Shown: positions 23,200 to 34,021, counted from the stretch's first letter. The stretch: DNA of 64,000 nucleotides from Gaeumannomyces sp. JS-464 (GCA_002197995.1 NGZR01000001.1:14713501-14777500); one strand, 5' to 3'. Notes: generated by a model not told the origin, from the letters alone. Translations and numbers: made by a program.

Positions 23200-23201
23200 T
23201 A

Positions 23202-24043
23202 GCTAATAAAAGTGATCAAATTAATCACTAATAAGTTAAACGGTTAGTTAAAATACATTAATTTCTACTACAAATTATGCGTTAAATCGTGTACCCCTAC
23301 TTGACTTTTAACCCCTAATTATCCCTGGCCTACCCCCTGGCTGGGATCCACCGTTTTAACCTTTACTATCCTGGAGAGGTGTACCAAATAACTAAATGAG
23401 GGGCTGGTGCTTGTTTACAAACCACATTCCGAATGGAGACGCGCCCGCGTCACCCTTACGCCTCGACCGCTGGGCGGCGCGTTGCGTCCGCACTCGGTCA
23501 ACTCACAGCCAACGGCCAGCGCGACCCCCCAGTAGGCGTGTGTATCCCGGTACATATTTAACAAGGTACATAAGTGGGCAGGTACCTTCTGAGGCTAAGT
23601 ACTTGCGAATCGCCAGTCGCGGGTGCTGTTTGAAAGTAGCCTCTGCCAATAGCCACTTTAATGTGGCACCATCCATTACCATGCCTCGCAGGGCTGGCCT
23701 TCCGACCTGGGCCCGAGTCGGAGGATGCCGCCAATGCGGTGTCATCACCAGTGCGGGGATCAGCACAACTGGGTCGCAATAAGGCCCTTGCAAAGAAATG
23801 ATCAATAAAGTCGCGCTCGTCGCCTGTTTTAGACCAATCAGAAGGAATGCCCAAGTTTTTGCCATCGATGACCGCTTCCCCGACTGGGACGCGTTCGCCT
23901 CCCCGACCATGTGCGTCGCGAACGAGGCTTTGCCTATCTTTGTATTTATGCCCTCACCCTCGCATGATCCAGGAAAGCGTTACCCTGTTTTGCACTTTTA
24001 TACTCTGACCCTTTCGTTTGCTGCTATTCCAATATATCCTACA
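23202..24043. other. Start of GC-rich island, no gene assigned
   Basis: From about 23290 base composition changes sharply to GC-rich, with no RIP-like decay. Overlapping open frames exist on both strands (23396-23782 +, 23503-23910 -, 23558-23854 -). On the - strand a stretch with GIPSDWSKTGDERDFIDHFF near 23750-23850 has a coding flavour but changes frame downstream. I recognise no family. Immediately before 24044 there is a TATA-like TTTTATACT and a pyrimidine-rich leader, a plausible fungal promoter for the next gene. Confidence 0.45.
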
Positions 24044-24325
24044 ATGTCTTACTTTCAGCAAAAGTTCATACAGGCTGCGGGGTGGATGGAAAAGCTTCAA
24101 CAGCTCAAGCAAGGATACGAAGTGGAGAAGCGGGATCGAATTGCCCCATTTCAGCAAAGGCAAAACGAACTTGAAAGAAAGCTCAAAAAGGTCCAGCAAG
24201 AGCTGGAAAAGGTCCAGCAAGATCTGGAAAAGATCCAGCAAGACCGTGAAGCCGCGAGCGAGGAAGTAGAGGAAAAATATAAGGCCAAGGTCGACGAACA
24301 CACTTGTCCTTTCGCCTGCTTTTCG

Positions 24326-24398
24326 GTATGTTTAGCTGTGTGGTGCCGAAATCCGTTTTATCTAGTTTTCTACTGACATACTGGGACCATCGCATTAG
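24326..24398 (+). other. Predicted 73-bp spliceosomal intron
   Basis: Donor GTATGT, branch-like CTGAC at 24373-24377, acceptor TTAG. The size is typical of filamentous fungi. Removing it joins the coiled coil to the acidic region in frame. Confidence 0.6.
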
Positions 24399-24524
24399 CC
24401 CACCCAGTTCCCGTCATCCTTCAACTTTCGCCGCGACGAAGTGCAGGAAGGACAAAACGCCAACGACTGCCCGCCGATTGATAACGGATTGCGGGACGAT
24501 GACTACGAATCGGCCGACAACGAC

Positions 24525-24735
24525 AACGGATTCGGAGACGACGACGACAACGGATTCGGGGACGAGACGACGCCAACGGCAACGGATTCGGAGACGACGA
24601 CGACGACGACTACGACAACGGATTCGAAGACGACGACGACGACAACGGATTCGGAGACGACGACGCCAACGGCAACGGATTCGGAGACGACGACGACGAT
24701 GACGACGACGACGATGACGATGACGGATCGGCGGA
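24525..24735 (+). repeat. GAC-triplet low-complexity tract (poly-Asp coding)
   Basis: Imperfect GAC/GAT repeats with interspersed AACGGATTCGG units. Other frames read as poly-Thr, poly-Arg or poly-Val, but the acidic frame joins the flanking coding segments. Confidence 0.8.
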
Positions 24736-26223
24736 CAACCACGACGAACCAGATGCAAGTGCAGAAGCACTGGCCTTGCTAAGAACGCGTCAAAAACGCA
24801 AGCGCACAGTGAAAGCGAGTGTTAACCCCGTGCCTATTCGCAGGAAGAGGCGTCGGACAGACACGAAGACGTGGAAGATACCCAAGTCCGGCAGTGTCAG
24901 CTTCGAGGATATTCGTGGCAAACACCGTATTGTTGAGTGGCCAGTGGGTTCGGGTGACTTTACGTATTGCGGTGCGACGTCCACAACATGGTTTTCAACA
25001 GCCCAAACCCTGCCCAGGGAGCAGCCAAACATCTCAGGGGCATTGGCCATTCCGGGAACGGGACACACGAGGATGCCTTCAAGGAGCTTGGCTTCTTTGT
25101 GATCAACTGCACTCAGGAATTGGCCAGGACGAACAATCAAGCAATGGGTCAGCCCCAGCACCCTGACAGAGGCCCAACGACCAGCATTCAGCCTGTCAGT
25201 GGCAAATTCTACCAAGTCTGCTGGCACGCCGGCGCCCGAACACGTACCGGGACCCCATACGTAGCTTTGTGTCTTCCGACCGGCAGCTTCCATACAGTCG
25301 GTATATCAGGCTCTATTTACGACACAGGCCTGGTGGGCAACATTCCCAAATGCTATCGCACACACACGCGAACGAACAAAATCCTCGGGTGGAACGAAGA
25401 CTATCAAGATGGCGGCCCAAAGGTTTCTCAGCGCAAATTCCCCTTCCTGTTTTTCACTAGTGACCTTCAGGTGTCCTCCCAAGGCGACTTCTCTATCCCA
25501 AAGAACAGAAATCTACTCTCGTGGGTACAAGCAAGGGACATCAAACCATTTGACTTCCAGGATAAAAACACCAATCATCTTCCAGGCCATGCGGCTGCAC
25601 TGGGGTTCGAGTCAAGAATGCTCCACCAACATGAGCGAATCACCACTATCAACGACCGATCATCTGCAAAGACAGATTCGGGCCGGCTCCCGGATGCTGA
25701 CGATAACAACAACGGATTTGGAGGTCAAAGCCTGGCGGACGTCGTCCAAGAAGCTCTCACGTTGGTGGCATCCGCTAGTGTCCTTGCAAGCGGCTCTGAA
25801 ACCAAATCACACGGTGCAAGCGTCGAACAGCTAGCAGTCGATACTTCGCGATCTGAATCTGAGGCAGTACCCTCAGATATGGCAGACAACTCGGCCACCT
25901 TCGCGCTGGCAGCCCTCAAAACAGTCAGACAGGGACCCAGCTCACAAGTACTAGACGAGAATGCGGACGGCTGCCAAAAAGCTCCGACATTAATGGCACC
26001 CACCAATCCCCAAGCAACTCTGAGACCAACAGGCAAGATATACACGCCGAGCAGGTAGTGGTCGATGCTTCACAATCCAAGCCACAGCCAGCACTTTTGG
26101 CTAGGGCCGACGATTCGGCTAGATTGGCGTGGGCAGCCCTCGAGATATCCGGGCAGGGATGCGACGCACCAGTGGACAAAAGTAAAGGCTGTTTGCACTA
26201 CATTTTGGGCGACTGAAAGAGGC

Positions 26224-26895
26224 CCTGGGGGAATGACGGTCTCCAGGGCTGTCACGGCCCAGATGCTCGCCGAAGAAGCTGCTGGGGCCGCTGATAGAGA
26301 GTAACGGGCCCAATCCATGCGGTCTATCGAAGTTCAGAAAGGACACTACGAGCTGCTGGAGGCTGGACACTAGGCGATTCCCGCAGCCTCCGGTGAACAC
26401 GTTCTCGACGTCACCATTTTGGGCCGCCGCAGCATTTCCGTGGAGCACGAACCGCAGCAGGGGACCAAAAGGCAGCTGAACAGTCCCTCTCAGCCAGATG
26501 AGCAGGGTCGGGTCCGATCAAGAAGGGTAGGCTCGTTAAAGCGGCCGACGACGCCAGGGACACAAAAACCATTGTGTTCGAGGCCGCTCCGCTTCGACCC
26601 GCCCCTCTAGCTTGTAGCTCTCTGACTGTGGCCCGGGTCCACGAGATCTTATCCCTGTCCCCCCTTGGGTCACCCCTTAGCGGAGTTGCAGGCCGGCGAC
26701 ACAGCCAGGATAATTGGCGCCCACGGCGAGGATTACACGCTCGCATTCGACAAAGAGATTGCCTTCAGGCACGCCTGTCGTGTCTTTACGGCTCGGCACT
26801 CTGGCTTGCCAGCAGATGTGGATGGCCAGATGGCTGTGGTCAAAGTCGTTCGCTTGCCATCGGCCGCTTCTCGAAGATGGGCGCTATCCGCGTAA
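26224..26895 (+). pseudogene. Decayed fragment with protein-kinase-like N-lobe
   Basis: After the stop of the previous gene, + strand frames carry a stretch with SIEVQKGHYELLEAGH (about 26320-26375) containing an in-frame TAG, then RDTKTIVFEAAPLRP near 26547-26595. Last comes HPLAELQAGDTARIIG...VFTARHSGL...MAVVKVVRLP (about 26670-26870), which resembles a kinase beta1-beta3 region with VVK in the place of the VAIK lysine. It ends in AASRRWALSA and a stop, with no catalytic loop. The frame changes at least twice. It overlaps the tail of the gene on the other strand. Kinase assignment is tentative. Confidence 0.35.
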
Positions 26896-27124
26896 GCTTT
26901 TGCTGGTGCGTCTGCAGATATGGCATCGACGCCGGGGTCGTTGGGCTCGTCGCTGTTCATGGGCTTCGGTTTCGCCTCGTTAATCCAGTCCATGCGCTGC
27001 TTGTGCATGATAGACTTGTGTCCCGCCTTCTCGACCATGGCCGGGGCGTCGAGGAACTTGGCCTTGGGAAAAGTTCGTGCAGCCAGAGGTGGCAGGAGGA
27101 AAGCAGGCGGGCAACATCGGAGAA

Positions 27125-27206
27125 CTAGGGCGAAGGCAAAAGGTCAGCTTGACAGGCAGCGAGCCTGGAGGCAGGGAGTCGAGGAAACCCTGGGGTGTGC
27201 GCGCAC
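27125..27206 (-). other. Predicted intron 2 of csm3 homologue (82 bp)
   Basis: On the - strand GTGCGC...CTGAC...CCCTAG. Its removal joins GKGHK-like and FSDVARLL coding segments, the expected order in Swi3 domains. Confidence 0.65.
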
Positions 27207-27278
27207 CTTGTGGCCTTTGCCTTGAGCAGCTGGCCTGCACGCTTCCGCAGAGCTGGTACACCCTTGTCCGAAAGGAGG

Positions 27279-27352
27279 CTGTGATATCTACGGTAACCTT
27301 TTGAGGTGTTGTGGGGTGCCACCGACACTTGGAATGCAGAGCGGGGACTAAC
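27279..27352 (-). other. Predicted intron 1 of csm3 homologue (74 bp)
   Basis: On the - strand GTTAGT...TCACAG. Its removal joins KLDETR to LLSDKGVPALRKRA. The branch point is not clear. Confidence 0.6.
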
Positions 27353-27568
27353 CGAGTCTCGTCCAGCTTCACCCGTGGGAGTGGTGCGCGCTTGGCGACC
27401 GAGACCTCCTCGTCGATGCCAGGCCTCTATCGGGTTCCTTACGCTTCGCCTTGGACTTGGGGCTCTGGTGGGGGAGTTTGTGGGTGAGGCGAATGGGTTT
27501 TCGAAGTCGTCGCCATCGGGATAGTAGTTGTCAATGGCGTCGAGCGGCTGTTTCGTTTTGGCGGGCAT

Positions 27569-27857
27569 TGTGGAGGTTCGGAGGAGGATCGATGTCATTG
27601 GGATCAGTCCAAAGCAACAGTCCCGAGAGTGGTGTAGGTGTGCTGTTTGCGGGGGCCTAAACCGAGGCGGGAGGGTTCAAACAGCCCAGGGGCGTAATCG
27701 GCAGCAACGATCGTTACCGTCACGGTCGTTGCGGAGGTACGAAAAGTGCTACAGGGGGGCTTAAAGTACCGGTAGGGTTACTCCCAGTTAGCGGCTGTCC
27801 GTCAAAAAGCAGGGGCTGTGTTAAAAGTGGGGTTTTCACCGCTATTTTGAAGGGGGA
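27569..27857. other. Island edge upstream of csm3
   Basis: GC-rich, non-repetitive sequence between the csm3 start and the G4 LTR; presumably its promoter region. No distinct TATA or other motif that I can support. Confidence 0.4.
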
Positions 27858-28287
27858 TGTTACGACCAGCATGCAGGCCCCAAGGCAGCAGGGCAGGAAG
27901 GGCTCCAAGTGGTGCCCCTGCCCCGCTTTAAAACACGTGGAGTTACGTAGTTAAAAAGGGATTTGTGGATTTGTGGTAGCCCAGGGATAAAGCGACAAAT
28001 TCAAAAGGGATTTGTGGATCTATGGTAGCCTAAGGATAAAGCGACAAATCTAAAAATTACTAAAAGGGAAAATAGCGTATATATAAAGGATGGGTTTTTT
28101 ATTGTTTTAATTAATTTTAACTAAGGCTTCGGCATTAGTTAACATAAGTTAGCTTTAGGCATTTTTTAAAGTAAGCAATTAAATTATCCTTTTAAATTAC
28201 GTGTTTCCCGGTTTACTTTAAACCAGTTATATTATCCTTTTTACCTTCGAAATGCTTTACCTTAAAAGCAAACCCTTAATTGTAACA
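27858..28287 (+). repeat. G4 5' LTR with non-RIPped start
   Basis: TGTTACGACCAGCATGCAGG...TTGTAACA. The first 100-200 bp keep high GC and then grade into RIP-decayed sequence. Contains units of GGGATTTGTGGATTTGTGG and a TATA-like TATATATAAAGG near 28078. Confidence 0.93.
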
Positions 28288-28309
28288 TTTTAAGTAATCC
28301 TATTTAATA

Positions 28310-29800
28310 CTTCGTTAAAAGGAAAAGATAATGCAATTATAACGAGCAATAGCAAAAAGCTTAAAGAAAAAAAAAACCACGGTTTTTACCTTTAACGGTG
28401 TTAAGTACGACCTTAACAAAACCGTTAACACGGCTAACCTTTTTAATCTTATAACGAACGAGATCGCTAAAGGCTAAACCGAGGTAAAGCAATTTACTGC
28501 GAAGTTGGTATTTTTCGAAGCACCTATCGCAATCCGAGCGTACAAATTCCCGTTTTTGGATTTTTACGGAAGAAAAAACGGCAAATTTAAAACGTTTTTT
28601 TACCGAATGCAAAAGTTATTTTAAGTTTTACGAATAGCAATTCGTAAGCGAGGAATAAAGGTTATTTACGTTGCTATTAGGCTGGACGGTAAAATGAAAA
28701 AATGGTTTTAGCCGATTTAAAATAACTATTTTAAAAGGTATAAAAATAGCCAAAAAGCTATTAAATTTATTTTCGTTAATTTTAAAACCTTTCGAAAAAA
28801 AGTCGAAAAAGTGTTTAGTATAATCGACGAAACCCGAATCGCTAAAAGAAATTTATTAGCTTTTAAGCAGTAAAAGCTTGCAATTAAATATGTAACGGAC
28901 TTTTAACAAATTAGCATTAAGCTTAACTAAAACGACTTTACGTTAATACTGCATTTTAAACGGATTGCGCGAAAACGTAAAAGATAAATTCGCAAAGCAA
29001 AATCGCCTGAAGTTTTTACGGATTATGTTAAAAATGCGGTTCGTATTAGTAATAAACTGTACAAATAATAAAAAAAAATATAGTTTTAAAAATACGGTAT
29101 AAAGTAATAAGGCTAACTAGAAAAAGGCTAAATAACAGCCTATTACAGTTTATAAAACGCATTTAAACTTTATAAACCTTAATACGAAAACCGCTTACTA
29201 ATAACAAAAGTAGCAAAAAAAAACAAAAAAGCAAAACTTGAAAAACGGGAAATGTTTTAAATATGGCTAAGCTAACCACGTTAAAGCAAATTGCTTTTAA
29301 AAGGATAATAACCGCTAAATAGCTAACTTTTAACGAATATAAAAAAGCTTAACATAGGAAAAACTATATTTCGAAACGGCGTTTAGCTAAACATATTACT
29401 ACGACGAACTATGTACCATATATTAATTCGATAAAAAAGTTACCGAATAATACTTTCGGAAATTACGAAATATTTGCATGCTTAAAGCTATAAAGTTTAA
29501 ATATAATAGCGAGGGAAAATAACGCGTCGCTTTCGGGTTTACGAATTTAAAAGGAAAAAACGACGCTGCTTTTTATAAAACTTAAAAGGGGGTAATTTTA
29601 GCAAATGGTTCGAAAGGAGGAAAAGCTCGAAAAAAGCTTTTAAATTAAACATACCTTTTTTGTAAATCGGAAAATTCCGATACCGACGTCGAAATAAATT
29701 AACACGGTTAAACCTTCGAAATAACCGAATTTTAAAAACGGGCAAAAGGTTTAAACAGCGAAACTTTTATACCTATGGTTCGAAAAAAACCAAATAAGCT
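28310..29800 (+). pseudogene. G4 gypsy gag relic
   Basis: Homologous to the G3 gag region. The zinc knuckle at 29253-29294 keeps the first Cys, the His and the last Cys; only the second Cys is Tyr, although an in-frame TAA has appeared inside the knuckle. It is the best preserved knuckle of the readable gypsy copies. Open frames on the opposite strand (28361-28612, 29539-29745) are shadows. Confidence 0.75.
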
Positions 29801-31049
29801 GGAAAAACCAATGCGCTTTTACGCTTTTCGACGTTTCGAAGTGTTTTTGGAACGTTAAAATTCCAAAATACCTAAATGGCCCGTTATGCTACGCCACCCC
29901 GGCGGACGGAAATAACGGCTAGCTTTTATCGTGGTTTAACGATTAATAAAAAGTTAAATACGTTAATTACCGGTTTAATAACGTAAACGAATTAAAAAAG
30001 GCTACGTTAAAACCCGAAAACCATTTTAGCATTAATTTAAAATACCCGAAATATTTGCACCTTTTTTAAGCGAAATGCATTTATAAAAAATGCAAATTCC
30101 ATTTACAATTTAAATTTAAATATAACTTTTTTTTTATAAAAGTTAAAAAAAAGCTTAAAATTAAGCCCTGTTTAACATTTTAATTACTACGGTAAAAATT
30201 AGCCCGGATCGGCAAATATACCGCAGTTTTTAAACTTAACGAACGGCACCCGATGCTATATATATATTAAAAACGCTCGATTAAAAGAAATGCGAAATTG
30301 CGAAATGCAAAAAAACATATAGCATAAAAGGCGGAAACTTGGCATTAAAAAATCGCCCGAGCGTACGTACCGTTTAAACCGGATAAAAGGACGAACGTAT
30401 AATACTTGTTCCTTTTATTAAAAAATTAAAAAAACCACTTAAACGGAAAGCACGGAATAAAAAAAGGAAAAATCGATAAAAACCTTCGTAATAGCAAAAT
30501 CGAATCGACCGTATAACTTATTAACATTTTAAATAAAATATTAAAAAAAAAGTTAAAATAGTAATCGATTGTAAAATATAAAGCGATTATATATCGCTAT
30601 AAACGATTAAACGGTATGGAATTCCCATAAAACGGAAATATTAACCGTATTAACTAAAAACGGTCGAAAAAATACCTATTACTTATAAAAAAATGGATTA
30701 ACTGAAAAACATAACTAATAATATTACGCACCTGAAATAAAAAAAACGTTATTATTATATTAAATAAACTAAATATAAAAAAAAGAAATATAATTTTTAA
30801 AATTTTTTAACTTAAAAAAAAACAATTTACGAATAAATTGGGCTACCGGTTAAGTTTAATAAAAAAACCACAAATAATTAAAACGGTTTACCAATTATAA
30901 ACCTTAAACCGTAAACATAAAAAGCAACGAAAAAAGGTTATAACGGTAATAAAACTTAGCAATCCATTTTTGCATTTAACATTAACAAATACGCGATTAT
31001 TTAAAACGGAAAGCGATTAAAACGATTAAACCGATATTAAAAAACGGCT

Positions 31050-33790
31050 CGCGAATATTGTTAAAAAATACCACAAATACGAAAAATTATTTCAAAAAAA
31101 CCTAAAAACGGTATTTCCCAAATATAAACCGTTTAATTTAAAAATTAAACTTAAACTAAAAACGCAGTTTAAGTATTAAAAGCTATATTAACTAAGCTTT
31201 TAATAATAAAAATGTTAAAAAAACAATTGGAAAAAAACTTACGAAAAGGATATATTAAACTTTTCGATTTTCCAATAAAATATGAAATTTTATAAAAAAA
31301 AAGAAAAACGAGACGGAGCGAATATGCATTAATTACTAACCGTTAAACAAAATTACGATTAAAAATCGATATTTTTTGCTTTTTATTAACGAATTACGCG
31401 ATAAGTTAAAGCTTAATATTTTACGGTTTTAAATTTACGGAAGGTTTATAGCTTAATACGAATTAAAAAAGGCTAAAAGTGGTTTACAGCTTTTAAAACA
31501 AAATTTAAATGCTACGAATTTTTAGTAATAACTTTCGGGCTTACAAATGCATTAACTACGTTTTAAAGAATAATTAACCATATATTGCGCAAATATTTTA
31601 ACATTTTCGTTTTCGCGTATTTGGATAATATTTTAATTTTTTCGAAAACGATGGAAAAGCATAAGCAGCACGTATATAAAGTGTTTTAAAAGCTGCTTAA
31701 TGCAAAGCTTTTTATTAAACCAGAAAAGTGCGAATAGCATTCGCAAAAAGTCGCTTTTTTAAAATTCGTGGTTATATTTAAACAAATTTGCATAAACTTT
31801 AAACAAATCGAAAAAGTTAAAAAATGGCTTACATTTAAAAACGTTATAAAAGTACAAAAGTTTTTAAGGTTTTTAAACTTTTACAAACGGTTTATTCGTG
31901 GTTATAGCAAAATCGCTATACTATTTACGAATTTTATTAAAAACAACTATTAGTTTTATTGGGAAAGGTAAAAACAAAAGCTTTCGAACAATTACGAAAC
32001 GTTATATTAAAAAAACCAATGCTAATATTTTTAAACTTAAAAAAACCTTTCGAAATTAAAACCGATGCGTCGAATTACGCGATTAATAGCTAATTCGAAT
32101 AGCGAAACGACTAAAAACGGTTGTACTTTTATGCGTTTTTTTCGCAAAAGTTAAATAAATTTAAATTAAATTACCAAATTTATAATAAAAAACTTTTAAC
32201 GATAATTTAAGCATTTGAAAAATAACGGTTATACTATTATAAAACAAAGCATTAAATTATAATATATACGAATTATAAAAACTTAATACACTTTATTATA
32301 AACAAAACTTAAATAAGTGATAAATCCGTTAAAACGAGTTTTTATAAAACTATAACATTTGAATTAAATACCGAAAAAGGTTAAAAAACGGCCGGGCGAA
32401 CGCTTTAAGTTAACGACCGAATTATTAGGTTATAATACTTAAAAAACACGGGTAATCCTAGCGGAAAAACTAAACGGATTTTTAGTTTTAGCATAAAAAA
32501 TACTCGCTAAAACGGTCCGGTAGGGAAAAGTTTAAACTTTAAAAAAAATCCAACAAATTTATAACCAGCTAGCATACGGCTATTAAAGCGTAAAAAAACG
32601 TAAAAACGGTTATAATAACATTACGGGTTTGTAAAAACGTAAGCCGAAATACAAAACGCAATAAAAAATTGCGAAAGTTATGCTAAAAATAAAACTAATA
32701 AGCATAAACCGTATAAGTTATTGCAACTTTTACAAGCATTAAATAAAGAATAATAAAAAATTACTATAAATTTTATTATTAAATTTCCTTAATTTAAAAA
32801 ACCGACAATTAAAGCGAAATACGATAATATACTGGTAATAATAAATAGGTTTACCAAATATGCTTTATTTTTACCGTATAAAAAAAATAATAACGCTACC
32901 AAGTTAACGTACGTTTTTATTAAGCACGTAATAGCGGAATACGGCACGCCGAACCGTTTAATTACGGATAAAAATAAGCTATTTATAAGCAAATTTTAAA
33001 AAAGGCTTATAGCTTTATTAAAAGCTAAGCATTCCTTATTTACAACTTACCACTTTTAAACAAATGAATAAACGAAACGAACGAATTAAATTATAAAGTA
33101 ATATTTACGTTACTACGTTAATTATAAACAAAACAATTAGGTATAATTACTTTTTATAGCTTAATTCGCTTATAATAGCTTAATTTATAAAAGCATAAAA
33201 ATTACACCGTTTTATGCAAATTACGGGTTTACGCTTATAGCGTATAAAAAACTTAAAGCAGGAAAATATGCTTTAATAACGGAAATACAAATAACGGAAC
33301 TTATTAAATTGCATAAACACTTCCAAGTAAAGCTAAAAAAGTTGCGGCACCGTATAGCTATTTAAATAAACAAAAAAAATCGAAAAACCGACTTTTAAAA
33401 GAGGAAATAGCGTTTATTTTTTTTAACGCAATGTTAAAATAAAACGATCGAGCGATAAGCTAAACTATAAAAAACTAAAACCATTTAAAGTATTAAAAAA
33501 GGTTTTAAATGTAAATTACAAATTTCGATTACTTTTAACTATAAAATCCCACCCGGTTTTTTATATTTTTTTATTCGAACTAGCGTTATTTAGGTTTTAA
33601 AAGCGACGAGTTAATAAAAGTTAACTTAAAATAAAAGTACGAAATCGAAGAAATTTTGGATTATAAGCTAAAAAATAAGCTCGAAAAGTACTTAATTAAA
33701 TGGAAAAAGTACGGCTACGAGGAAAATACGTGGGAAAAAGCAACGAACTTTAAACATTGTTAAAAACTTTTAAAAAAGTACTAATAAAAG
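31050..33790 (+). pseudogene. G4 gypsy pol relic with chromodomain
   Basis: RT about 31130-31760 with box at 31618-31629 reading Tyr-Leu-Asp-Asn. RNase H has ETKTDASNYAIN-like sequence near 32055-32090, integrase near 32815-33020. The chromodomain-like end at about 33590-33780 is relatively well kept (KYLIKWKKYGYEENTWEK). In-frame stops are frequent. Confidence 0.88.
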
Positions 33791-33894
33791 CATTTGCAAA
33801 AAAGTTAATAAAAAAAAGCGGGCTACTTACCATAGCCGTTTATTCGTATATTTTAGCGAGCATACGAAAAGCGACCGTAAAAAGGATTAACTTT

Positions 33895-33965
33895 AACCTA
33901 GCTAAAAGTCGAACTTGAAACTTACAAAATGGGTGTTATAAGTAATACCATTTTACCATTAAGTT
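33895..33965 (-). other. tRNA-like module a of G4
   Basis: 71 nt between the same acceptor ends as the G3 copy. The T-arm has changed (CAAGTTCGACTTT on the - strand). Same position and strand as in G1-G3. Confidence 0.55.
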
Positions 33966-34021
33966 AAAAAATGCAACACTTACCGAACCAAATAAAGCAA
34001 AAAGGTTTATTACGAACGGTT

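Larger units (their letters stand above)
24044..26216 (+). pseudogene. Coiled-coil / acidic / zinc-finger-like fungal protein, frameshifted
   Basis: ATG at 24044 has a good fungal context (ACAATGTCT). Exon 1 (24044-24325) encodes a coiled coil rich in Gln/Glu/Lys, with repeats of VQQ-LEK. A GT-AG intron is placed at 24326-24398 (donor GTATGT, branch CTGAC, acceptor TTAG) and keeps the frame. Exon 2 encodes an Asp-rich low-complexity tract with NGFGDDDD repeats (24525-24735), a basic nuclear-localisation-like patch (KRKRTVKA, RRKRRRTD), a zinc-finger-like segment (RCDVHN...GAAKHLRGIGH, about 24970-25060), a conserved block with GISGSIYDTGL, IPKCYR and DGGPKVSQRKFP (25190-25470), and two diverged repeats around VEQLAVD and AEQVVVD. 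From memory the latter blocks resemble uncharacterised nuclear proteins of filamentous ascomycetes; no function is known to me. The frame breaks near 24566, 24959-24961 and 25976-25980, each explained by one missing base. Confidence 0.65.
26733..27568 (-). pseudogene. csm3: Csm3/Swi3 (TIPIN-family) homologue, frameshifted
   Basis: Homologue of the fork protection complex subunit Csm3/Swi3, partner of Tof1/Swi1 at replication forks. From ATG at 27568: PLDAIDNYY near the N-terminus, GIDEEVSVAKRA, PRVKLDETR, then DKGVPALRKRA, FSDVARLL, AKFLDAPAMVEKAGHK and MDWINEAKPKP, which follow the order of the Swi3 domain. Two introns fit GT-AG rules: 27352-27279 (donor GTTAGT) and 27206-27125 (donor GTGCGC, branch CTGAC, acceptor CTAG). 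The frame must change at four places (near 27470-27474, 27419-27420, 27216 and 27066), each by one missing base and mostly in a C or G run. An upstream in-frame ATG exists at 27598. The last ~50 codons look like antisense of the kinase-like fragment, so the native C-terminus may be lost. Confidence 0.75.

Noticed and set aside
24044..24325. Homology between the island coiled coil and the gypsy antisense coiled-coil ORF
   Set aside because: Both are rich in Glu, Lys and Gln, but I find no shared motif beyond coiled-coil composition.
24304..24770. Poly-Arg, poly-Thr and poly-Val proteins in alternative frames
   Set aside because: All arise from the GAC-triplet tract. The Asp-rich frame joins recognisable coding on both sides.
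24790..25293. 167-codon ORF on the - strand of the island
   Set aside because: Antisense to the basic patch and zinc-finger-like part of the + strand gene, with no motif of its own.
26980..27372. 130-codon continuous ORF as an independent gene
   Set aside because: It reads through both predicted csm3 introns and only its first residues (KLDETR) belong to that protein.
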